A stretch of DNA of 21,751 nt, from positions 1 to 21,751 of IMG/VR virus record IMGVR_UViG_3300044630_003211; one strand, written 5' to 3'. Position numbers and translations under genes: made by a program. The DNA is from a virus. Under the pieces are notes generated by a model. It was not told where the DNA came from. It did not search any database and saw only the letters and a list, made by a program, of their open reading frames with translations. This document shows positions 1 through 5,685 of the stretch, piece by piece; positions within the stretch are counted from its first letter, which is position 1; the number at the start of each line of letters is the position of its first letter.

Positions 1-2905
1 TATTCATTTCAGTACTCTTTTGCTTTAAGAATTCAGGATCTATATCTTTTAATCCCGGCTCAGTTTCAATTGTTGTTCCTGCTATCTTACCATCTTTCTC
101 AACACCCTTTTCATTTTTAGGTGGTGGGGTTTCTATTGGAGTAAACTTACCAGGAACATCAGTACCATCAGTCTTTTTAGCTGCAGGTTGCTCAGCCGGC
201 TTTTCAGTTGATGTAGTTGGTTGTTGTACCGGTTCTTCTTTTGAAGATGTTGCAGCTGCTTTTGCTCTTTGAGTAGCTTTTTTAACTGCTCTTGGAGGAA
301 GTTCTTGTACCGTTATCTTTTCACCATTTTGTAAAGTACCTGTAATTGATTTTTCAAATAGTGCAAATACATCTTCGTTTAAAGAATTCTCAAATGCCAT
401 TTCAACCACCGATTCGGTTCTTACATATTTTGCAGGACCATTTGGTTTATCGGAATAATATCCACCACCAATAGAATATAATGAACCACCGCTATCAGTT
501 TTAGCTTCTTTGCCCGGCTTCTCTTTTTTTATATCATCCTTAGTTGCTTTTGGAGTTTCTTCCGGCTTAGTTGGTTCTTCTTTTGGTTTATCCTCAGGCT
601 TATCTTTTGGTTTAGTATCAGTTGGAGTTTCCTCAGGTTTTTTTGCTGAAGGTTGTTCCGGCTTAGTATCAGTTGGAGTTTCCTCAGGTTTAGCTGGTTC
701 TTCTTTTGGTTTATCTTCCGGCTTATCTTCTGGTTTAGTATCAGTTGGTTGCTCAGGTTTTTGTTGTGATTTCATTCTCTGTCTTCTCATATCAACATGC
801 GAATTACCAACCGGTGCAATTACTGTATATCCAGCATCTTCTGCTTCTTTAATTTTTCTATCTAATTCTTTTTGACGGAAACCATTATAAGCCTGTTGGC
901 CTTTCATAATTTCATTATCACCCATTTTACCCTCATCGTTATAATTTAACTCATAAAGGTCTTTCTTTTGTGCATCCGTTAAATTATTCCAATCAACCTC
1001 ACCATCAAATTGTGAACTTCCACCTTTTTTAGCTTGGTCTATAATCCATTGTTTACCTTCATCATCTAAATAATCTTCAGGCTTTAGATTATCACCTTGT
1101 CCAACCATATTAGTCCAAATAGATGCTCTAGATTTTGATGGGCTACCTAATTCTTTTTCTATTTCTTTATATACTTGAGATTTATCATCTTCTATATTTG
1201 CATTTTCATCCCAACTACTTTCTTCTGCATTATCAAAGTGTCCTTTTACTCCATCTCTAATTTCAGCTTGCTCTCCACCAAATTGAATATTACCATCCTT
1301 ATCTTTACTCATACCACCTTCACCCACAAACATTACTTTTGTATCTTTAGGTAGTTTTTGTATTTGCTCAATGGTTTGCTTTGTACTTTCAAGTTCACCA
1401 CCATGCTCTACACCAATAATCAATGAACCATTTGGAGTTGTATCAACATCTAAATCTTCTTGATTACCATTTTCATCTTTAGTAGTTTTTCTTTTCTTTA
1501 AATTAGATGCTGCTTTTGTAGTTTGTTCTTTGGTTTTTTCCTTTTTTGCGTTTTGCTTTATTTTTTCTCTAACATCTTTTGTAGCTTTTACTTGATTTAA
1601 TAAGTCCGGGTCCATTTTATCCCAATCAAGTCCTGTATTTGCAAATAGTTCAGGATGTTTAGCTTGTAATCTTTTTAAAGATTCTATATCATTTGCATCA
1701 CTTTCTGCTTTATCTAATAAGTCATATAAATCAGAAGTTGCTTTATCTATCTTTGTTTCTTCGGGCTCATCACCTAATGCAGCTGGTGCTGGTGGTTCTT
1801 CACCATCTTTAGGTTCTTCTCCATCTGCTGGTGGGGTTGTATCGGGCTTTGATGGCTCGTTTGCTGGCGGTTCTTCATTAGGGCCGGCTTCAGGTCCTTT
1901 TGGTTCGTCATCTCCCCATTTTGCAGAAGTTCTTTCACCACCATCACTATCTGGATATGGAATATCGGCTTTATATGGTTCTCCATATTTTTCCTCATAC
2001 TCTTTTTTTCTTGCAAGGAAATTTTCTGCTGCAGCATCTGCGATTTCTTTATCACCACCCTTGCTTGCGTTTCTCATTTCCTTTTCCACCTTATGCTGTG
2101 CGTATTCAGTATTAGCTTTATCAGCTGCTTTATCATCACCACTCTTTTGAGCATCATGCATTTTTTTCTCCGCATCAGTTATGGCTGTATCTAATTGAGT
2201 ATCACTCATAGCATGTAGTGAATCATCATATCCTTTTTTCTTTGCTTCTTCCTTATCCTTTGCTACTTTATCAGCCTTATTTTTAAAATCTTCAGGACTT
2301 CCAGGAGTTGGTTCTTTTTCAGCTTCACTATCCTCTTTATCCTTTTGTGCTAATTTTTCACTAGCAGCTTTTTCTCTATCTAAACGAGCTCCCATAGCAG
2401 GGTCTGCTTTTGGGTCAAACATTGCTGCTGCTTTTTTCTTTTTTTCATCTTCAGCTGCAGCTCCACCTTCTTTACCATCTTCACCTTCTTTACCTTTTGC
2501 ATCTTCTGGTGGTTTAGCCTTACCATCTTTCTCCGCACCTAATTCCTGATTCATTGTTTCTCTTTCAGGACTTCCTTCCGGTGGTAATGTTGCTTCTGCA
2601 GCCTTTCTACCAGGGGAATCTTCAGGCTGTCTTAATAAATTACCAACAATACCTTCTTTATCTTCACCACTAGCACTTTTATATCTAACTTTTTTATTAA
2701 GTGCTGGATTTGTAAACCCGCCAGCTTCTGCTTCATTCAAGCTTTGTAATATTTCAGATTTAACATGACCCAAACCCATTTCGTTTAACACAATTTCCAA
2801 TTCTTTTACATGCATTGGATTTTTTGGGTTTGGCATTCCATCATTTACTCTGTATGCCCAATCAGCTACTATTTCGTTTATTAATTCAGATAAATTCATA
2901 TTCAT
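1..2905 (-). CDS. Giant Pro/Glu/Lys-rich phage protein with a candidate TIKI/ChaN/EreA-like domain (3' end outside window)
   Basis: An open frame of 968 codons runs from an ATG at 2905 off the left edge without a stop. The start overlaps the stop of the endonuclease gene (TAATG), which suggests translational coupling; a second ATG lies two codons later. Residues 1-95 form a compact domain (HVKELEIVLNEMGLGHV, then NPALNKKVRYKSASG). Residues 100-480 are low-complexity, highly charged and likely coiled or disordered. Residues about 492-710 look folded: GVEHGG with His501, FVGEGG with Glu529, and VGNSHVDM with His703. This G-x-E-H ... E ... G-x-x-H spacing recalls the TIKI/TraB/ChaN/EreA hydrolase superfamily, which is an inference from motifs only. 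Residues 715-795 are KPEE/TPTDTK repeats, followed by SIGGGYYSD and EMAFENSLNED segments. It may be a virion-associated or injected protein. The function is unknown. Confidence 0.8.
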   Translation of the reverse strand, partial: MNMNLSELINEIVADWAYRVNDGMPNPKNPMHVKELEIVLNEMGLGHVKSEILQSLNEAEAGGFTNPALNKKVRYKSASGEDKEGIVGNLLRQPEDSPGRKAAEATLPPEGSPERETMNQELGAEKDGKAKPPEDAKGKEGEDGKEGGAAAEDEKKKKAAAMFDPKADPAMGARLDREKAASEKLAQKDKEDSEAEKEPTPGSPEDFKNKADKVAKDKEEAKKKGYDDSLHAMSDTQLDTAITDAEKKMHDAQKSGDDKAADKANTEYAQHKVEKEMRNASKGGDKEIADAAAENFLARKKEYEEKYGEPYKADIPYPDSDGGERTSAKWGDDEPKGPEAGPNEEPPANEPSKPDTTPPADGEEPKDGEEPPAPAALGDEPEETKIDKATSDLYDLLDKAESDANDIESLKRLQAKHPELFANTGLDWDKMDPDLLNQVKATKDVREKIKQNAKKEKTKEQTTKAASNLKKRKTTKDENGNQEDLDVDTTPNGSLIIGVEHGGELESTKQTIEQIQKLPKDTKVMFVGEGGMSKDKDGNIQFGGEQAEIRDGVKGHFDNAEESSWDENANIEDDKSQVYKEIEKELGSPSKSRASIWTNMVGQGDNLKPEDYLDDEGKQWIIDQAKKGGSSQFDGEVDWNNLTDAQKKDLYELNYNDEGKMGDNEIMKGQQAYNGFRQKELDRKIKEAEDAGYTVIAPVGNSHVDMRRQRMKSQQKPEQPTDTKPEDKPEDKPKEEPAKPEETPTDTKPEQPSAKKPEETPTDTKPKDKPEDKPKEEPTKPEETPKATKDDIKKEKPGKEAKTDSGGSLYSIGGGYYSDKPNGPAKYVRTESVVEMAFENSLNEDVFALFEKSITGTLQNGEKITVQELPPRAVKKATQRAKAAATSSKEEPVQQPTTSTEKPAEQPAAKKTDGTDVPGKFTPIETPPPKNEKGVEKDGKIAGTTIETEPGLKDIDPEFLKQKSTEMN
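551..748 (-). repeat. Imperfect internal repeat encoding KPEE/TPTDTKPE linkers
   Basis: Two near-identical 55-bp copies lie at 571-625 and 694-748, a period of 123 bp (41 codons). A perfect 28-bp repeat also occurs at 613-640 and 664-691. Periods are multiples of three, so the frame is preserved and the protein gains Pro/Glu/Lys/Thr linker. This looks like slippage or recombination within a disordered linker of the giant protein. Confidence 0.8.
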
Positions 2906-3507
2906 TAAAATTTGTGGTCTTTTGCTTCACATAGCATTTCCAATTCTTCCCAAGAAAATTTAGGTTTTTCATTTAGAAATACATAACATTTCCATTTCTT
3001 TTGTTTTTCAAAATAGATGTGTTTTTGTAAATGCGATGGAATTGCTGCTCCAGTTCCTACTCTCTTTGCAGGAGTATCAAAGAATGTTTTTATTAGTACT
3101 GTAATGTTTTCGGTATCATCCCATTTACGGATTTGTTCTTCTAACATTCTCCACTCACCTCTATTAAGATATTTGTCCTGCATTATACAATTTAAGTAAG
3201 AAAACGTTTGTTTTAGATTTTCCATATTGTCAGAAAATGTTGCAGCTGGTGCACCATGTCCTTTATCGTATATGTTTGCTTTATAATCTTCCGCATCTGA
3301 TGTTTTGATATTCACTTCCTTATAAAAATCCATAGCTCCTCTATTTACATTTGTAGGACGGTTAATTGAACGGTATTTAATAACTAAGGGTTGTTCTAAT
3401 GATTGTGAGTATAAAACCTCAAACACATTGTTTTTAATTCTTACATTCTGTCCAAAAGAAATCAAAGAAAGGATTAAAAAACTAAAAAGGATAACGATTT
3501 TCTTCAT
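2905..3507 (-). CDS. Secreted DNA/RNA non-specific endonuclease (NUC1/His-Me finger family)
   Basis: The 200-aa product starts with a clear signal peptide: Lys-Lys, a hydrophobic core over residues 4-17, and a likely cut near SFG-Q20. There is no lipobox Cys. The mature part carries the family signature: DKGHGAP at 81-87 (variant of DRGHlaP, catalytic His84), LNCIMQ at 105-110 (Asn106 is the expected metal ligand), then LNRGEW at 114-119 followed by the E-rich helix LEEQIRKW. GTGAAIPSHLQKHIY (151-165) matches the family's vPshfwK segment. Members cut DNA and RNA without sequence preference using Mg2+. The signal peptide implies export to periplasm or outside, unusual for a phage DNA-metabolism enzyme; roles could be nucleotide scavenging or destroying incoming DNA. 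It has its own promoter-like motif 24 nt upstream, and its stop overlaps the next start. Confidence 0.85.
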   Translation of the reverse strand: MKKIVILFSFLILSLISFGQNVRIKNNVFEVLYSQSLEQPLVIKYRSINRPTNVNRGAMDFYKEVNIKTSDAEDYKANIYDKGHGAPAATFSDNMENLKQTFSYLNCIMQDKYLNRGEWRMLEEQIRKWDDTENITVLIKTFFDTPAKRVGTGAAIPSHLQKHIYFEKQKKWKCYVFLNEKPKFSWEELEMLCEAKDHKF

Positions 3508-3531
3508 ATTATAGCATGTTTTTGTATATAC

Positions 3532-3540
3532 TATAAATAT
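3532..3540 (-). promoter_or_regulatory. Late-promoter-like motif ATATTTATA
   Basis: The coding strand reads ATATTTATA, ending 24 nt before the ATG of the endonuclease gene, with an A-rich stretch (ATACAAAAA) just downstream. It is one of nine similar sites in this window, all but one of them close upstream of genes. Confidence 0.5.
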
Positions 3541-3546
3541 GGGTTC

Positions 3547-4833
3547 TTATAGTTTTCCGTAATCCAAACCCCAACTAGCCTTAACAGGAAAACCACTTCC
3601 TTCAATGATTTCCTTCAATCCCTTAATCAAACTCTTATCAATATCAGTCGGAACATCAAAAAGAAACGAGTCATAGGTATATAAACAAAAGTTAATACCA
3701 CTCCCCTTAATGTAATCCAATATCTTTCTCATAACCTCAATATTCATCTCAGTCTCAACGGCCTGTAATAAGTAGTTGAATACCTTTTGTGCATTTGGTT
3801 GTTCTATCCAACTTAATGGAATTTCTCTATAAGGTGTTTGTAAGTATCCGTCCTTTTGTACTTCAATCCATAAGTTATCAATGTAATCAGCTACCGCATT
3901 GAAATATGGTATCTTACGAAAATCATCATCGATACCACCATAAAGTAATTGGAACGTAATTCCCTTCGATTCATCCACACTACATCCATATTGTTGGGCT
4001 AACCACTCATGCACACTGGTTGTTGGAAGTTCGAAATTCACCAACTTACCAATCAATCGAGGGTGATATGCGTTATAATCCATTTGTAGGAATATACCAT
4101 CGGAAACGAAACATTCTCTACTACCATCGGTTTTGTTTAGGGCGGCATAGTTCACACCACCATGTCTATTAGATGGTCTACCTGTCACCGTAAATGGATT
4201 GTATTCCGTAAACACTAAATTATCGGGTGAAAGCTGTTTAGTGGCTTGAGGCCATCTATCAGTAAATTTTTTCCCATCGACACGGATTCCGAATTGTTCA
4301 ATATCTGAAAGGGTTGGTATAAACACTTCATTGTACCACTTAAGAGTAGTAGTGTAAGGTTCATTATGGAAGTACTTACCGAATTGCGGTTCTATCACTT
4401 CTACAATCTTCATTAGAGGAAGGGATTGTATCAAGTCATCTCTATACCCTTTGTGAGTTAGGGTTGAAAGGAGAGGATTTAAAGGGGCTTCATAATCAAT
4501 TACCTTTGCTTCCTTTCTAAAGTATGCCGAATCTACATCATATAGATTTACCGAAACATTAAGAGTATGTAATATCTTTTTCTTTTGGAATACCCACTTT
4601 TGTCCGTTGGTATTAAGTACCGTCTCTATTTCTTCATTAGATAGCGATAGAGCGTCTGTATGTTTATGTGGTAATATGTATAACCCATCGGAACATCGTA
4701 CAACTACGAGCGAAAGAGAAGTGTTTAACGGATGCTTACTATTATCTACCCACAATGGATACCAAATAGATACTTCCGTTTCCAGCTTTTGTTTTAATTC
4801 ATTAATTTCCTCAATAGACTCAACAATATTCAT
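3547..4833 (-). CDS. Minimal family A DNA polymerase-like protein
   Basis: Using the ATG at 4833 (MNIVESIEE) gives 428 aa. An in-frame ATG at 4869 lies inside the upstream terminator and is less likely. The C-terminal half shows Pol I palm/fingers motifs in order: TVTGRPSNR (215-223), equivalent to the TGRLSS region; motif A LQMDYNAYHPR with Asp252; motif B ESKGITFQLLYGG (288-300) with the Lys, Phe and Tyr-Gly of the O-helix; motif C YTYDSFLFDV with Asp388. The usual motif C His-Asp-Glu is Tyr-Asp-Ser, and the first O-helix Arg is missing. FGIRVDGKKF (181-190) matches the element before the palm. The N-terminal 150 residues could be a degenerate 3'-5' exonuclease-like domain without visible catalytic acids, and there is little room for a normal thumb. 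Both metal-binding Asp residues remain, so activity is possible. T4 itself uses a family B polymerase. Confidence 0.75.
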   Translation of the reverse strand: MNIVESIEEINELKQKLETEVSIWYPLWVDNSKHPLNTSLSLVVVRCSDGLYILPHKHTDALSLSNEEIETVLNTNGQKWVFQKKKILHTLNVSVNLYDVDSAYFRKEAKVIDYEAPLNPLLSTLTHKGYRDDLIQSLPLMKIVEVIEPQFGKYFHNEPYTTTLKWYNEVFIPTLSDIEQFGIRVDGKKFTDRWPQATKQLSPDNLVFTEYNPFTVTGRPSNRHGGVNYAALNKTDGSRECFVSDGIFLQMDYNAYHPRLIGKLVNFELPTTSVHEWLAQQYGCSVDESKGITFQLLYGGIDDDFRKIPYFNAVADYIDNLWIEVQKDGYLQTPYREIPLSWIEQPNAQKVFNYLLQAVETEMNIEVMRKILDYIKGSGINFCLYTYDSFLFDVPTDIDKSLIKGLKEIIEGSGFPVKASWGLDYGKL

Positions 4834-4838
4834 AGATA

Positions 4839-4870
4839 CAAAGATACAAAAAAAATCCCAAACTACCAAA
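4839..4870 (-). promoter_or_regulatory. Possible Bacteroidota-type promoter (TTTG ... TATCTTTG)
   Basis: On the minus strand TTTG (4870-4867) lies 20 bp before TATCTTTG (4846-4839), fitting the Bacteroidota housekeeping pattern TTTG / TAnnTTTG. The -7-like element ends 5 nt before the polymerase-like ATG, so a transcript would be nearly leaderless. It overlaps the tmRNA terminator, so the match could be chance. Confidence 0.3.
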
Positions 4871-4890
4871 TTAATGTAGAATGGGATTTT
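4848..4890 (-). terminator. Rho-independent terminator after the tmRNA
   Basis: On the minus strand AAAATCCCA pairs with TGGGATTTT, and inside it CTAC pairs with GTAG around a 9-nt loop. A run of eight T follows. The first stem base is the A of the tmRNA CCA end, so termination is directly coupled to the mature 3' end. Confidence 0.85.
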
Positions 4891-5275
4891 GGTGGAGATG
4901 AGGGGAATCGAACCCCTGTCTTACAAAGTAATCATAATACCAGCATATCACACGTTTAGGTAAAGTTTAATCTTATTCACTTTCCAAAATAATTGGGGCC
5001 GTATGGTTAGTACAGCTTTCCACCAACCTATCAGTTTTTAAGAGCCGATAGGTAGAGCTCCGTTTTGTTCACTTCTATTTAAATGTTCCACGAGTGATGC
5101 GGAATGAACTAAGCAGCGTATGCGTACTCAGAAGCCCCAATGAATTCCATCATAGAATCAAAGGTCATAGTTGACATTTCGTCAGTTATTGTTTTGTACA
5201 GATTTAAAGACATCTAGCACTTCTGTCTACGTGTGGTACTACCATTCTCATTGCAATCAAGTCCATGGCATCCCC
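4890..5275 (-). ncRNA. ssrA: tmRNA (transfer-messenger RNA), phage-encoded
   Basis: This is a one-piece tmRNA of 386 nt with encoded CCA. It rescues stalled ribosomes and tags the unfinished protein for proteolysis. The acceptor stem pairs GGGGAUG at 5275-5269 with CAUCUCC at 4900-4894 (one G-U), then discriminator A and CCA. The T arm is AGGGG-TTCGATT-CCCCT. The D-like region carries UGGACUUGA, matching UGGAUUCGA of E. coli. Long-range helix P2 is supported by 5229-5235 pairing with 4949-4955 and a further 8-bp run next to it. A hairpin/pseudoknot region precedes the tag at about 5195-5232. A clean H-type pseudoknot follows it (stem 1 5057-5060/5042-5045; stem 2 5047-5053/5026-5032). Phage-type genes lie on both sides on the same strand, so it belongs to the phage genome. 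A promoter motif lies 9 nt upstream and a terminator abuts the 3' end. Confidence 0.95.
5109..5183 (-). other. tmRNA tag reading frame, about 24 codons
   Basis: The frame ends in GCT GCT TAG and stays open back past nt 93 of the tmRNA. By position (E. coli resumes at nt 90) and by the AAAACAATAACT linker just upstream, the resume codon is most likely GAC at 5183. The tag would be the charged Ala, then DEMSTM ..., ending GASEYAYAA. That is 25 residues against about 10 in most bacteria. The YAYAA end resembles the YALAA degron of ClpXP. A resume at ACT one codon earlier, or at GGG (5138) giving only GASEYAYAA, is possible but places the codon less well relative to the first pseudoknot. Confidence 0.65.
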
Positions 5276-5284
5276 ATATAATTA

Positions 5285-5293
5285 TGTAAATAT
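5285..5293 (-). promoter_or_regulatory. Late-promoter-like motif ATATTTACA before the tmRNA
   Basis: A one-base variant of ATATTTATA ends 9 nt before the first base of the mature tmRNA. If it is a -10-type element, transcription would begin at or just before the mature 5' end. This spacing is the best clue in the window to where the start lies relative to the motif. Confidence 0.45.
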
Positions 5294-5305
5294 ACGAATA
5301 ATTTG

Positions 5306-5674
5306 TTACAGTACCAAATCTTTCTTCTTTTTAAATTGAAGTAAATTTGGAAGATATGATTGTATTAGTGGTATCTTATCAACAATAGTCTTTATTGATT
5401 TAAAATTACATTCTTTTATTTCTGCATCAGTTCCTTTTACTTTCCAATCTAAAGATGCGGCTGTATAAAATGCATTTCCTAAAAACTTTTTGTATCCTAT
5501 ATAATCAACTTCAGTTATTCTAGAATTAGTATCATTTGCTTTTTGAATAAAATATCTTACAATATATCCCCTATCATAATCCAAATCAGTTAAGGTTGGT
5601 ATATGTGCTGATATTATTCTTTCATCAAAAGTACTACCTATATTTGATACTGTGTTATATCTGTTTAAATCCAT
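5306..5674 (-). CDS. Hypothetical protein, last gene of the baseplate operon
   Basis: The 122-aa product has no family I recognise. It is soluble, with no signal peptide or membrane segment, an N-terminal part rich in polar residues (MDLNRYNTVSNIG) and a basic tail (QFKKKKDLVL). It begins 11 nt after the stop of the hub protein with no promoter motif between them, so it is most likely co-transcribed and perhaps a small baseplate component. This is inferred from position only. Confidence 0.75.
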   Translation of the reverse strand: MDLNRYNTVSNIGSTFDERIISAHIPTLTDLDYDRGYIVRYFIQKANDTNSRITEVDYIGYKKFLGNAFYTAASLDWKVKGTDAEIKECNFKSIKTIVDKIPLIQSYLPNLLQFKKKKDLVL

Positions 5675-5685
5675 TTTATATTATA

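Noticed and set aside
510-875. Plus-strand open frame opposite the giant protein, Ser/Gly/Phe-rich
   Set aside because: It is the antisense of the KPEE repeat region; low-complexity minus-strand repeats open the opposite frame by chance. No plus-strand promoter or start signal is visible.
1774-2115. Short frames on both strands within the giant gene
   Set aside because: They lie in other frames of one continuous minus-strand gene that runs off the left edge, and their products (Met/His/Gln-rich) look like out-of-frame translation.
3532-3539. TATAAATA on the plus strand as a T4-type late promoter
   Set aside because: There are no plus-strand genes, and the same sequence recurs upstream of minus-strand genes, so the relevant orientation is the coding strand.
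4833-4869. Upstream ATG at 4869 for the polymerase-like gene
   Set aside because: It falls in the loop region of the tmRNA terminator, and the added residues (VVWDFFCIFVS) look like translated terminator sequence.
4890-4925. tmRNA 3' end as a prophage attachment site
   Set aside because: tmRNA genes are common integration sites, but the gene is complete, phage-type genes lie on both sides in the same direction, and no integrase or repeated 3' fragment is present.
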